DNA of 64,000 bases from Casuarius casuarius (GCA_003342895.1 PTFA01000012.1:6614429-6678428), one strand, 5' to 3'; shown: positions 37,201 through 51,494, counted from the stretch's first letter. A program made the numbers and translations. The notes: generated from the letters alone by a model not told the origin.

Positions 37201-39977
37201 ATTTCCTCTTATGGTTTAGGCACTGAAAGATGTAGCATAAACCCTGCACTCTCACAGCAAAAGCGTGCTCCACCACCCCACAAAGGGGACTAGATACTCT
37301 GCACATGTCTTACTGCAGGTTTTAACATGCAGCTTTGTGGGTAGGTTTCCTGTTTTCTCTTCTCATCCAGCAATCTTCAGATTCACTTTATTGTATCCTT
37401 TCTGTTTGGTAGCACCACAGGTCTCTAATAGGTTACCACTGTTTACTTAACATGGTCACAAAGGNTTACCCTAGCAAGCAGACAGTACTCAAAAGCATCC
37501 AAAATTAATGTTATACAAAAAAAGTTCAGATTCACAAAAAAGGGGAATTTTATAGGAGTTCCTTTTAGAAAATGTCTCTTAAGATGTTTATAAATCATCA
37601 GACAGTTTACAGTGGGATGCAAAATAAAAAAAGAGCAGAACAGATAACTGCACATAGAATATAGTATTATGAAGTTTTTCCTTAAAACTAAGGTATATGG
37701 GTAGGTAAACTTGCATACATCATTTTAAATGGCAGCAGAACCAGCTGTCCATTTGTTTCAAAATAGTACTGAAGTTAGCAGCTGTAACGAGCTTAAACTT
37801 TCCCAGGCCTTACTCTTCCAAAAGGGCTGATCTGATAATCAGATTATGCAGCTTTAAATTTTACTTTATTTTTCAAGTTACTGTATTTATTTGTAGATAA
37901 TATTAACTTTTAGCACAAGCACATTGTACTTTAAGAAGAGCTTTTGCTTACCAATTTCTCATACTACCACAGCATTCCATTTGAAATATGAACCAAATAA
38001 TTCTTAAAGATATTCACATCTGTAAAGAGATTATATTCTTTCCCTAAATTTAATTTTGCTTTAATACAAACCTCATTATTACGTGCTGGTATTTTAAGCC
38101 TGCCTTCTAAGAAATTTAAAGAAGAATTGTTCCAAATGTTTTACTTCTAACTGTATAATTTCCAAATTTGAGTCAGGAAGCCATATGCATTCTGTGCACC
38201 ACCCTTTGTTACTCAGGAACTGGTCCAAAGATAAATTTGATTTGTAATTCTTGACTTCTTGGTGCATTCTTATTCAGATTACAAAAACGAACAGTGCAGA
38301 ATATGTGATGACATTGTGCTACCTCCCGCAAGAGCAGAAAAAGGGAAGATGAGATGATTCAACACTTAAGTCTAAAGAAAGCCTCAGGCTTAGAGGAGAG
38401 ATTCAACAGCCCAGCAAATCTATGTCGACACATCATATGATACTGCTAGGTATAATCTCAAATGGTTAATCTAAATTTCAAAAGCAAATAGCAATTTTGA
38501 TGGCAGAGCTTTGGCTGCTTTTCTTTCAGAGAGACAACGTAGGTGGTAAATCTTTCTTTAAGACAAGATGCCCTGAAGGAACCTCCAGTTGGCCAGCTGA
38601 AAGACTGCTCATCCTGAATTACTGTTCGCGTTGGACAATGTTGGCTAAATTTAGCAGATAGAAATGAGAACTGCTGTTTGTAAACTGAAAGTGAACTTAT
38701 TTCTTTTGATTTATATACACATGTGAAAATAACTGCACCTGTCCGTGTGCTTTAGGCACTTTGAATACTTGAAAACGTTGAAAGCCCAAAACGTAACTGA
38801 AGTGTAACTGAATAACAAAACAACCTTCTACCAGCAAACTGAACAACTCAGTACAAAGTTAAAAAAAAAAATTAAAAATTCTGAAAGGGACAGATTTCTT
38901 TTTTTCTCTAGTGCCGAAAGTATATTATATGAAGATCACAACAGTTAATCTATTTCGGTCATGGCAGGAAGAGGACAGTATATTCAAAAGCCCTAATATC
39001 TTCAAAAATAATGTATTTTTAGACTTTATTTTCATCTATTTTATTGGGGCATCAGTTCTAACAATCCCTCTCTCTCTGCTGATGTAACAAGCAATTTTTC
39101 AGACAGGTATTATAATCATTAATGGTTGTACAAGCCAATGCCAATACTTTAAAGCATCCCCCCAAACCCCACAAACAGACAGCACAGTTCAAGGAACACA
39201 AGCTGAATGGGTTCACATTGCAATAATTCACCTAACAAATATGTACTGCACTACCATCATCCTCTGAGTGTTTTTTAGCCCTATATACCTTGGAGTGACA
39301 ACAGCATGGAAAGTCTTCATCTAACAGTCATGTTTGATTATGGGGTTGAAAAAAGGGCTCCTCACTAAGCACAGATGGATATTTTTAAAAAACAACTGGC
39401 TACATGAATGCTTTCAGTGATTCTGATCACTTTTTTGAATCGTCCAAGCATCTGGCCAAATTCAAAAGCAGAAAGAATGCTATAAAGCCCTGGACATTCT
39501 GGGAAGGAGCTCAGTATTTTCAGATCTGCCAGATCTCCTCATTATTTACACAGTTGCTACCTAACCCCTCCTGCTTTCTAAATCTATTTTTTATCTCCAT
39601 GGTCTTGCCGAAAAGAAGCCACGTAGCACTTTCATTGTCCTCTCATGTGCTAAGACTCCCACGTATCCTCTGAATTCAGTCTGTTTTCTCACCAATTTCT
39701 CATTATAATGGTAATAAAAACATTTTGTACATAAAAGTGGAAGTGAAAAGTTATAGCGCTAATGCATTCCAGTTGTTTGCTTTAGAGCAGGCTAAAAGAG
39801 TGGACGACATTTATTGCCAAACAAATTTACTTCATCATAAATGCAATCCATTACGACAAGAATGGAAATACCATACCCCTTTTAACATTATACTAGAGCT
39901 TCTTTCTGTCTGCTAGGAAGCCTAGTTATACGAGTCCCATTGTGCCAAGGACAGACCAGTCTTTTCCAGACACTTAC

Positions 39978-40271
39978 CCTCTGACAGCATGAATAAGTCT
40001 CAGTGATGGATAGGCGGTTCGCACTTTCAATTTATTCTTAAGGATTAATGCATTAACCCACTCCACATGCTTCTCTCCGCCTTTGACCATGAAAGCAGGG
40101 ATCCAAAGGACACTGTCATTCAGCATGGATAGTCTATGCACAAATTTTTCTCTGTCACTCTCATTCCGAAAGCCTCCAAACGCTCTTTGTACAACTGATG
40201 GGTTCATGGTAATAAAATCAGATTTAGCTCCCACATCTGCAGCAAACTCCACCACAGGAGCTAGATTGCAC
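39978..40271 (-). CDS. ST8SIA4: ST8SIA4 exon 4 (residues 169-266)
   Basis: This 294-bp exon encodes the middle of the catalytic domain of ST8SIA4. The acceptor is strong (TTTCTTCCTCTTCAG); the first G completes Arg168, then CNLAPVVEF begins. The donor is AGAGG/GTAAGTG. It opens at the end of sialyl motif L (Cys169, Asn170), which contributes to CMP-sialic acid binding. Two N-glycosylation sequons are present: Asn204 (NES) and Asn219 (NDS). From Leu246 it contains most of the polysialyltransferase domain ([22 protein letters not shown]), the basic stretch needed for chain polymerisation, which continues into exon 5. The exon is frame-neutral (98 codons, phase 2 at both ends). The frame is intact, and I see only one apparent difference from human, T183A (from memory). 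Confidence 0.97.
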
Positions 40272-41429
40272 CTGAAGAGGAAGAAATTAATGGAAAAATG
40301 AAAATAAATATGAAACATTAACTCAGAAAAATGTATGCATGAAAGAAAAGCTGAAAAATGAACACGCAAGCCCATTTCAAACTATGTGAGAAAAAAATAC
40401 CAGTGGTAATAGGTGTGATATCACACTGCATCTTACCTAGCTTGGACATTCTTCAGATATTTTTAAAAAAATTATACATGTAAATAACTGTGAGAAAGAC
40501 ACTTTTCTGTACATTTGAAAATCATGTCATCATGCTTTAACAAATGCGATGCATCAGTAGCTAGATAAGCACTTATGAGTGAAAGTATGCCTTCTAACAT
40601 CTATTACCTTTCATTAGGGCTCATTTGTCATCAGCTTGTTACCATTTCCTGGGAACAGCTCACATTCTTAAAGCCATGCCAGTCAAACAAGGTATAATTT
40701 ATACAGCTTACTCATTGCTTTTTAAAAAATATTTTATAATACAGTATTTAAATATGCTTTACAAATCAACTTTAGCCAATGTTAAATGGATTTTGGCTTT
40801 TTAGATTATCAGTGCATCTCACCAGATGTTTTGACATTTAGTATTTTCATTCCATTTTGAAATTAAACTTCTGGAAAAAAGTATTCAATTTCTTCTTTTT
40901 TCCATCATTTCTCACTTTTAAACCTTGTTTAATTGGCAGGAACCTTGTGCTGTTTTCTAAGCTTGAGTAAAAAACCATTTCAGGCCTTTTTCACCAGAGT
41001 TTTTGTCTCAGTTATATAAATACACATATATATATATAAAATCAGACATCAAGATAAAAGAATGCAGTTCTTTAAAATTCTAGTATGCACTACATTTTTG
41101 CCATTAAGGGAATGTTTCCTAACACAACCATATGTCCTAAAATTGGTAATACTGAAAATCTGTTCTGGAATGTAAATGATTTAAAACTTTTACAACAAAT
41201 GAAATTTCCCAAGTTGACTCAACACAAACATGCACACACCCCAAAATCAAGCTATCAGATAATTCAGGAAATTTCTTGTTTGCTTCTTTGTTTCAGCAGT
41301 CATTTCCTAATTTCCATTATATAATTTTTTTCAGCGAAAAAAATAAGTTTTACAAAAATGTTGTAACAGGCATCTAGATTAACAGGGTTCTGAACATCTT
41401 TATGGGTTGCTATCCTAAGAACAGTAAGG

Positions 41430-41545
41430 AATGTATCTTCACAACACTGGCATGAAATGAGGTGCAGAGACATTAAGTGTTTTGCTCAAGGTCACCCAAG
41501 AAATCTGTGATAACAACCAGAACTTGTTTCCTCAATCCCAGCTAT
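41430..41545 (+). mobile_element. MIR-like (CORE-SINE) relic
   Basis: The order of blocks matches the MIR consensus as I remember it: a TCTTCACAACA block, then ATGAGGTGCAGAGACATTAAG, then GCTCAAGGTCACCCAAGAAA, then CAGAACTTGTTTCCTCAATC like the terminal 'CAGAGCCGGGATTCGAACCC' part. It is diverged but collinear over about 100 bp. Such old SINEs are rare but known in birds and other amniotes. Confidence 0.65.
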
Positions 41546-44513
41546 TCTTCGGAGTGAAGGGAGATATGAAGTTATGTCAGATCTAGGCCCTGCAAAACAT
41601 TTGCATATTATTATAAACCTAATCTAATATTATTCTATTTGTTCTCCAAATCTTTTCTAATATAATAATCTCTACTTTTACTTAAACTTATTCACTAGAA
41701 TCTCCTGATAGCCAGATCTTCATCTGCTATACAGGGCAGTACGGGCTAACATCAACTGATGATCTCGTGTTGGATGATAATGTTACTTCCTCAGACCATT
41801 ATTTTCATTCTGTAATTATCAAGTAAAGAAGTGGTCCAGATCTTCTCCAAAAAGAAATGTTCAGAGGACTATAAAGCCTACATATTCCTAAGAGATAAAG
41901 TTGCCTGAGTTTCTGATGACACGCGGGCAGATATAAGCTTTGTTAGGAGATGGATTCACATTCTTCAGTATCTTTACACTTCTGCTCCACAAACCACCTG
42001 CGCACATCATAGGCAGCTAAGAGTACTATCTTCTATAGAGTGGTAGCTAGGGCACAAGCAAAACTCCCATTAATTTCAATACCAGTTTAAAAAATTGTTT
42101 CTTAAAAACTTAATGCATTAACCTAGAAACTGGAATTGTCAAAAGGTTTGTGCTGCATAAAATCTAAAAAACAGATTTAAAATCAACCAATCAAATTCAG
42201 TGTGTTACTGTCACTTTGGAAAACATCTCTTTTAAAGACTGACTTCTCAATGAAGGATTCCTGCACAGCAGGAATTTTCTACAGAATCACACGTATATGC
42301 AGATGGTGGCATCTATTGCTTACATACATGAGACAGGGCTTGGCATTTCAAATCCTGCTCTCCCTGTGTACAACTTGTAGAAGCACCTACTTAAACAAAT
42401 TATTGTGTTTAAAAAGCTGTATGCCATATGCAAAGTGTGCACATATAACATGGGCCATATGGTTCTAACATGATTCTGTATGTCTTTTGACAGCCCATTC
42501 CTGATCTGTATCAATGCCTGCATCTTTTTTCAGTTTAAAAGTTTATGTAGTTAGAAAGCAGCACCTAGATGTAATTTTCTCTAGAACCTGAAAAAGAATC
42601 ATCACAGGCATACTAAATACAAGGACTGTCTATCTTACATGTCTTACTGCTTCATCAGTAATATACTTAATATCAAAGCCTGTATTTATAAAGGTTTACC
42701 ACATAAGGTATCTAGCGGTATACATTTTTAACATGTGGCATTTTCAGATTGCTCAAGTATAATTTAGGAGTAATGAGCAATCCAAATGCATTCAGTGACA
42801 ATGGAGTTGTCCATGAAGAGTTATTAAAAATCTTGGTCATATTTTCCATGCTTTAGTGTCACAAATTAGACACCTGATTATAATATTATAGGCAGGTAAG
42901 ACATTTTGCGTTCCAAATGCTGAGCACCTCTTAGCATTTGATCCTTTAAAAATTCAAGCATATAAATATGTATTACTAGCAGTACTCAGGTTTGAAATAA
43001 TGTGATAATAAAGTACATCTGCATGTTGAAAGGCTCCATTTTCAAAGTAGCTGCTCACTAATGCACTGCCAATGTTTTACTGTAGCAGAACACTGCCATA
43101 AGACACACCGCTACAATAATACCCAGCTCTGTTAAGGGAATAAACAATATTGTATTAGTTGTAGTTGGCCAAGTTATAAGAATAATTACCCTGGTTACAG
43201 CCACTTCCCATTTTCCTAGAGGTTCCTTCCTTCGAAGGATGATTCCAATGCTCGTTAAACCAAAAATGTCAAATTGCCTATTTACTTTATACTTATCCCT
43301 AAAGTTGGCAAATATAAAACATCTGCTAAAACCTGCCAATTAAAGTTAGCACATTCTTCAGCAGGGAATAAATGGCTCAGTTATTTCTGAAGCATTTGCC
43401 CATCAGTTCAAGAGTCTGCATGACAGTGATCCACCCTAACACTTACCCTGCACTGCCAGTACCAGATGATGTTTTATTTCCAGAGGAGTTCTAGAAAGTT
43501 TTATAGAAAAATATCTTTCAGGGTATCTTTTTTTTTATTATTATTATTTTTGGAGATATACCNATAATACAATGACAAGGGGTCAAACAGAATAACTGAG
43601 TGATTACTCAGTTATCCATATTGTCCAAAGCTTCAGAAAAAAAAATTAATAATAAGCACCTTGAGTAAAATCACACATATGCAATCATATTCAATAACTA
43701 CATATATTTATATAAGCTTGAATATGTTTGTTGACAACTAGCAACTTTGTATCATCAGCTGCAAGTTGTTACTTCACGGAGGAAGGTTTCTTCCCAGAAT
43801 TGAGCACTGAGCCTATTAGCAAAGGCATGCTAAAACTGAATACGCTCTTGTTCCCTAATCACAAACAAGCTCAGGGATTCATGATCCTGGCATTTCTCAG
43901 AAAGACACAGATTCCAAACCTTGTAATTTCTATTGCGGCCTTACTTCTGTTCCCAGCTATTCACAACTGAAACACATAAAACTAGCTATAGTATATTTGT
44001 ATACAGTATACACCTGAGTACATGTAAATAGCTTTTGGTACTAAAATAAAAGCTTTCTGAGCTTTTACCATAATCTCTAATGTTTCTTTACGCTATGCCA
44101 TAGCTGCATACTGCTGTTGGAATTTTAAAAAAAATTTATTTTGCTAGCAGACAGCAATGACCTTCCGCTATCAGTTCTATGGCCTCTTTCAAGAAAACAT
44201 CCTATTCTGAGACACCTGTAAGCATATATCTAACTTTAGTCATATTCTTATTTGTCATTAAGTCAAATTAAGGAACCCATTAACTGAACAACTTTGAAAC
44301 AGGCACTGCAATATCCTTCCCTGGTTATACTCTTTAATTCCAGCTTCTTTGGGATAAGGCACAGAATGCCAAACACACCCATAACAGGGATTAGGAGGCA
44401 GCAGTTTGGCACTGTGGCTTTGCCAGTATGGGCCTAGGAACTTGCACACGGCATGTGAAACCGTTCATTTCTTTTATTAAGTTAACATTGCTAAATCAAA
44501 TCCACTAGGAAGA

Positions 44514-44571
44514 ATATTTAATATATTATATATAAAATATATAAAAATATATAGAATATATTAAAAAATGT
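44514..44571. repeat. AT-rich simple sequence
   Basis: Nearly pure A/T with repeated ATATAT and ATATAAAA units, interrupted by a single G. It is a low-complexity tract in intron 3. Confidence 0.85.
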
Positions 44572-45369
44572 CATTTACTAAGCTTCCTCTTTCCAACATG
44601 CCGCATTATTGATACCTTGCAAGTATAAGGCTATTTAAAATTTGACTCCAAAAGACAATTTTCTGCAACAGACTACCACTACAGATACATGCTTTCTTTC
44701 TAAAAAACTTCAGTGTTGCCTTTACCTTAGTCAACCTGTAAGCAAGTGGGCTGCAGGTCCAGTCCAAGCAGGACAGACTTGACTCTGAGAACATGCAAAC
44801 AGGTTGGAAGTAACAGTTGTATATAGCACTGAAGATTGACTTGGGCATGTAAGTAAATAGCTGTAAATATGAGCATTGAGAATGATCCATCACATTATAT
44901 GAAGGTTTGTAAAACACTCTCTACTAGCCCATGCAATTGACTGCTTACAAAGGAACTAATGAAATATGGATTTCCCCAGCAAAATAAATTTTGCAAAGAT
45001 TGATGGTTTTTGTTAGTTCCTTTGTTTTCTTCCTCAAAAAAGTCTCTGTAAGTGTATTCTTTAAAACTAACAGGCTATTTTTTTTGTATGTATTTTTTTT
45101 TTTTATCAGAAGCTTTAGCTCCTGTTTTTTTCCCTTGCATTACAATAGCAAATAAACAGAGTCAGTATTTACCCCCTTACTCCTTCCAAGCACTCTTTCT
45201 ACAGCAGAAGTGCTCAGAAACTGGTCTCATGGTACAAAAGATTTGGTAAAGTTGGGGGAGGCTGTTAGGACAAAACCTAAATAAGTGGGAAGGTCCATAA
45301 TCTATGTGATCGGTAGTTGTCACAGGCAATACTATCCTAATGACCCTAACTGCAGAAGGAGAGTTAATA

Positions 45370-45585
45370 CTAACGACTGTCACGTGAATGTATCCGTAGC
45401 CACCCCGAGCAGCAGGCGTTAGGCCCTGACTCCTCCGTAAGCAATCGGGCAGAAGGCACAGAGAACAGGCTGGTCACTTCTCCCGCTCCGGCGGAAGCAA
45501 GCGCCGGCTCCACAGGCAGTAAGACGAAGGCAGTGCAACGAGGACGCGTGCCCCTGTGCCGTCACCAAAACGAGCTCCAGGGCAA
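45370..45585. other. CpG-rich pocket in intron 3
   Basis: Roughly 15 CpG occur within about 210 bp (for example CTCCGGCGG, GCGCCGGC, ACGCGTG), against AT-rich flanks. No exon with splice sites or recognisable peptide was found. It may be a regulatory or GC-biased conversion pocket. Confidence 0.4.
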
Positions 45586-48500
45586 CTAACTAACTACAAC
45601 ACACACAGTCAAAGTGGAAAATTAGCCCATGTCTGAAATACTGCCTGGTGTCTGTAGCGTGCCTGAGATACACAGATCAAAAAACCACAGTGACTGAAGA
45701 GCCATCTGCTCCTCCCAAAACTGTCCATGGTGCCTACTGACTACAATGGGATATAATGGCTGAAAGTCTAAAAAAGGTCAGTCAGGCAAGGGCTGGAGGT
45801 GCACGCCAGGAGAAAAGACCAAAGTCATCACCCTGGGTTGGCTATGAAGCTTTTATGGCCCAAACACACGTACAGCACACTTCATTTTTTAGAGAGCAGA
45901 GCTCAACAAAGTCATGAAATCATGTTCTCGAAAGTATACTCAAATGGGAATCCAGTTATTCCACAGAGATGCAGTTGGACTTGCTAGGTCACTCACAGAT
46001 ACACAACTCATGTATATGCACACACATGTCCAAGATGCAATATTTATGAGCCATACTTAGTCATCTTCTTCAAGTTAATTTTAAATAAAAGCAATAGAAA
46101 CTTGCCTGAGTGAAAGCGATTACTCTGTTCCATTTTATTTGACATTGAGAACTAGAAGAATATTCTTCATACAGTAATAATGGAAGAATTGCCCTACAAA
46201 GTTGTACACTTGTTAATCCTTTAACAATTCATGTACTTGAGGGTTACAGGTTGAAATAAATGTTTGGAAACCAATGTAAAGCCCAGGCCACACAGAAACG
46301 CAGTAAAAGTGTGTTCTCTTTCATTAATGTCTCCTTGTAGAGCAAAGCCAAAAATATCCATCACACAATATTAACCACGTATGCTCTGAGAAACCAATAA
46401 ATGAAGATTAGTTTGTTGCTGGAAGACTTATACTATTAAACTAATCTGAAACATGAGGAACAAACACAGCTAGTATTGAGAACATAAATTCTTGTCCTGA
46501 ATAGCCTGCAAACTTTAAAGTTTAGATTCACATCCAGACTCCTGTAAGAGTCAAAATTGGAATAGTGAATTCCAATTTCCGAAAGATTCTTCCAAAAGAT
46601 TTGTGATGTTTTAAAAAGCATCTGGGTGGGGAACTGGAATTCCAGGCTCATGCACTGGGGAGATCTCCAGCTGGAGCAATCTCTGCCCAGACTACTGACA
46701 GCACATCACCCTGGCACCTGCCCATGCGTAGCACATCATTCCACCCCATCCTTCAAACGAAGGTGTGGAGCAGCAGTATGACTACTTTCACATGCACATA
46801 CCCCCCAAAAACGGAGATCTTCTATTAAAAAGAAAGAAACAAACAAGTGCCACTAGTGATTAGAAAAAGTATGTATTCTAGGACATTCTGTGAACTTGTT
46901 TGGCTCCTGATAAAACTAGAACTGCTTCAATTTAACTATGTGGGTGTGGATCAGCAGGAAGGCCCCTGACATACCCCACTTCATGCCCGCTGTTACCCTC
47001 AGCACGGCACAGCAGAGAGCTTCTCACGACAGCCGTAAGCGGCGTCTACACTAGAGGCTTGGGCACAGCAGAACTGCGCACACGAGTCACACGCGGGAAT
47101 CACATCTGTCCTTTCAGATGTGTCATTTCACACACACCACCATTGACTCTGTACCCCCTTTTCTAACACCTGTCCACAAGAACCCTCAATTTGTGACTGA
47201 TTTCACTTTAATAAGAAGATGCATTTTTGTAACCTTACCTGCTAATAAGCTTCCTTACTTGTTCTTCCCCAGTCTAGAACTTCTACCCATAATCATTAAA
47301 TTCCTTATTCCTGACGTCTTAACACCAATGACTGACACGCAAGCTGTCCTCACTCGAGGTAGCACAGTGAAGTGACAGAGAAGGTCTAAGTGGCATTAAA
47401 TACTCAGAGACAGTAGCAACACACATGATTTACCTCTTTATTGGGAGCTCTTGCTGCACCATTACCCATGAATTACTGAGTTGTTACTCTTGTTTCCAAT
47501 ACTGCTACTTTGACACCCTAATAAAGAAAGGAATTTTTATCTCTGAAAGTTTGCTCGTATTAGGTGGAAAAAAACCTGCAGCCGTGAAATATTGAGAATG
47601 AGATTTTAATCACAGAAAAACAGAGAAATGGAAAGAAGTCATTTCTGGAATACCAGTATTTTTGCCTTTTCACGTTACTCCCTATGAGGGGCTTATTCTA
47701 CAGGGCTGTAAAACTGTTGCTGTTACGGTGTGGAGAACAGTTCTGCAACTCCCTGATGGCAGAAGGTGTTAAATATTTCAATTGCACTTTCATTAAATTT
47801 AGGCAAAATGACTGTTTTCATTGTTTTGGAGAAGCACTTTGGGGTCGTGAGCCTGGAATGCAGAAAAAACAGGGGTAGTTTGAACACGCAAAAATGAAGA
47901 AGGGCAAAAAGGGCGACTTTTTGACTGTGACTGTCCTAACGAGTAAGTCACACCTCTTAACCACACAGCGCAGTCAGTGAAGAGGATTAGTGAAGCAGGC
48001 TTGCTACAGAAGCAGTAACTTCCAGAAGAGGTTGCAGCTTACTGTCTCTTACGTCTGCAAGGGTTTTGCCACGCAGGGGAATCCAGAGTCCTGGCAAGTT
48101 TACAACTTTCTAACCAGCAAAAAAGGTTACTCTTTCCTGCATTAGAAACTGCTTGGGAAATTACTAAATTAAAATATCTGTATTATGAGAAATAGGAAAT
48201 TAGCAACTTAAAAAATGAAACTTTACCTACACTTCCATTTTTTTTCTTGCAGGGTAATTACAGAAAGAGTCAGGCTAATCCTCCGTGCTCTGGATTTGCA
48301 CGCTCATAGGATATCTATTTATACTGAGAAACCACTTTGGAATCTTTGATCATTTTTATATGTTTTTTTACGTTTTTTAAACATCGCCCTGTATTGCCAT
48401 TTCCTTAGTCTTCTCAACTGAGTTTGGGCCAGTTCTGAGAGGTTCACTGTCCAACTTCATTGGAAACACCCAACAGCCACCCTGATGCTCCCCCTTTCTC

Positions 48501-49094
48501 AGGTAAAACAAATCACACAGCAAGATAGTCTGGAGATAGGAGCCTTTTGGCTTTGTTTATCATTCTCATGTAGTGTAACAATTTGTAGGAAGAAAAGAGG
48601 GAGAGGACAAAAAAAACCCTGCCATATGTGAGAGTTGAAAAAGGTCTAATGAGCTACCAATGAAGCATTCAAATGGTACTTTTCGGGTAAGAATCACACC
48701 TTGAAGCAAGGCTGTAAAACTGGCAGCGTCTCTTCCGGCAGATCTGCCGGCTCTGTGCACCCAATTCTACGGTCACGGTGATATGCTCCAAGCAAGGCAT
48801 ATTAAATAAATATATGGAACATAAAAGCCAATACTTACAAGTCACTACTAAACAACAAGAACAACAAAATCCCAGATTACAAGTGCAGTAACATCCTGAA
48901 TCTCATGCTTCTGAAAAAATTATGATCATTTTTCCCATCGATTGAAGGAACAAAGCAGAGGAAAGAAGACGCAGCAGCTTCTCTCCTTACATGTAAAATT
49001 AGTTTATGCCACGACTTTTCTTCTTTTTGGGGAAAAATAACAACTAGAAGGGACTGAAGCACCTGCAGAATCTGGAGACAGAGAAATCTAAACA

Positions 49095-49285
49095 GTTCTG
49101 CTGAGAGCAGCCGCCCCGCCGCACCTCCGCAGCATCCTTCCAAGGTCTGGCCTTCTCTCGCCCTGAACAGAGCTGCCGGCTGCCGCTCAGATCGCCACTG
49201 CTTGCACGCAAAGCCGCGACGCCAGCAAGGAAGCGAGACGGAGTCTGTTCCTCCTTGTATACGACCGAGCAACAAACTTCCTACA
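49095..49285. other. CpG-rich pocket in intron 3
   Basis: GC-rich block with many CpG (GCCGCCCCGCCGC near 49110, GCCGCGACGCC near 49212) in AT-rich surroundings. It lies under a 153-codon minus-strand frame (48877-49338) that has no recognisable domain and is probably open because stop codons are rare in GC-rich DNA. Confidence 0.4.
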
Positions 49286-51494
49286 TGAGTGCAAGCTCTT
49301 TCCACGTCAACCTCACTGAGCACAAGAAGAATGACCAAGTCAAAAAATTAAAGTCAAAGGACACTGGGAAAACAAGAGCTGCATCTGACCAGTAATTTTT
49401 GTTAACTAGTGATGACTTATAAGGCAAGGCTATTCAGCCTGACTCCCAGACACTGGCTGAGTTAGCAGGAAAACAGACTGCTGGGAGAAGAAAAAGGGCC
49501 TGTAATGTATAAACTAGGTACTTCAATATAAAGAAAGAGGCAATTAAGTAATAACCTCTCACAGTTGTTCCTTGTCAGAGCAGTTCTCTGCTAATCAAAC
49601 AGCTTCACTTAACACATGTCAGCTATTTCAGGTCTGTTCTCCATATAGGTTCTCCAACTGAAATGAATGGGACTTTTCCAGAAGTAATGCTACTGTGAGC
49701 AGAACCACAAGAATCTGCTACTTATTTACCTTTTTTAAAGCNAAAAACCTCCAAAACTCTATTTGACGCCCTGCTTTTGAAAAGTTCCCTACATGTATAC
49801 TGAATTCTATTAAAAATAATCAGGCTGATTTCCACGGATCTTCAGGACCTTTCAAATTCTGAACCTAAAGTTGAACTAAATTTTCTCTGGTACTTACTGA
49901 CAATCCAAGAATCCCAAACTCGTTTCTTAGCAATGTTTACTATTACTATTTTACAGCACATGTCTCAAGTGCACGTTATACATATTTCAGGAAGCCCTAT
50001 GTAACTAGCAATGTATTGCAAAAATTACCACTTCCTCTAACTAGTTCATCTGTTCTGTGATACACGCAACATTGCTAACACAGCTCTGGCATGACAAAGT
50101 GTAGCAACAGGAGAATAAAACGTACCACAGCTAAATCTCAGCTGGAAGCAGCACCGTGTAGCTGACCCACCAGCTGCAGAGACGGTAGGAGAGCAGCACC
50201 GTGTAGAAAGCAGCTCCTGCACTAGAGCCGGGCCATTTACAGATCCTGTGTCTAATCAACTTATTTATCTCATATTTTACACTTCTCATCTATTTTACGG
50301 AAGGGCAGATTTTGGAATGGTGCAGGAACCTTTTCTGGATATCGTATCAAAACGTAGCATGCTCTGGCTCACCACCACGGAAGTACTAGAGGTGCCAGAA
50401 TCAGTAGTCACTTAACAGGCTGTAAAAACTTCAAACGGTGAAAAGGAAAGCGATATGAGAAGAAGAAAGAATTTACAGCCAGCACAGGATTTTTAATGGA
50501 AAAGAGATGCTCCTTGCTTCCCAGTTTAACTAGACTGGGTCAGATTGTCCACTGGCAAAAAGAGGCGTGATTTCATTAAACTTGTGTAACTAATCCATTT
50601 TCTCCTAGCAGAAGATATGTCCCTAGACTCTTGATTTCTGATCCATGAGAACAAAATAAGGCCCTGTGTGATTAAGTAATTAAAAAAAAAGCTACTTTAA
50701 TGTTCAGTAAATACAGTAAATCTGCTTAAGCTGACAAAACATTACCTCATTTGCAAAAATGACTCGTATAAGCACTTTCAGTGTTGTCTAAAGAGAGGAA
50801 TTGCTTTCTTTTCCCTGTTAAATTTGCTGACACAGTTATATGTTGACTTGTTTATTATTATCTCCTTGTATCCTTGGTAAAGCATATATTCTGGGTCTTT
50901 ATCAGTTATTCCTAACATGCTCAGATCACCTTTAAAGGAGCTTCAAAATTCAGGATATTCAATTTATTGTAGTATAACGCAAATACTGGCGGATGTCTAT
51001 CATTGTAACAGATCTTCACTATCAAATTTAGCATTAAATTAACGATATCTTTGGTGTTATACCTAGCATGCACAGGATGCTCTTGTTGCATGAAATCTCT
51101 CTCAAACACGCACGCTTTTGCTTCAGTTTTCATAAGAGGAAAAGAACATATAGTACTATCGAAATCAACTGAAATCATATATCTAACCAAAATAGTATGA
51201 CAAATTCATCACAGCACTTAAGTATAATGCATTCAGCATCATGAAAGTTTTGTTCATCAGTCTACACAGCCAGCGGCATCCGTGATTTAGTTTATACATA
51301 TGGTAACGGCTTTCCAGAAGCACATCAGGTGTTGAGTGGAACAAGCGCATTTTACTTTTAGAAAAATCAGCTGGAAGCAAAGAGAGCAACAGAGTGAAGT
51401 GCCACTGTTTATACCAGGATCCTGACAGCAATAGAGGGGTTACCACGTGTGCCAGTACCATTAGATCGGGTGACTACCTACTATGCTGCATACC

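Larger units (their letters stand above)
9890..39977 (-). other. ST8SIA4: ST8SIA4 intron 4 (30,088 bp)
   Basis: This intron is bounded by the exon 4 donor GTAAGTG (39977-39971) and the exon 5 acceptor. It is AT-rich and holds no convincing coding exon. Listed separately are a perfect inverted repeat at 13574-13598, a CpG-rich island at 13981-14390, a T15 tract near 15.3 kb, a tandem duplication near 24.7 kb and MIR-like relics at 26.8 and 31.2 kb. Smaller GC-richer patches occur at 13371-13560, 21420-21660, 25370-25500 and 26380-26520. Open frames such as 11161-11508 (minus) contain N bases or lack domains and are not called as genes. Confidence 0.9.

Noticed and set aside
48877..49338. 153-codon minus-strand open frame in intron 3
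   Set aside because: It spans a CpG-rich pocket where stop codons are rare; no domain, no family resemblance and no splice context.
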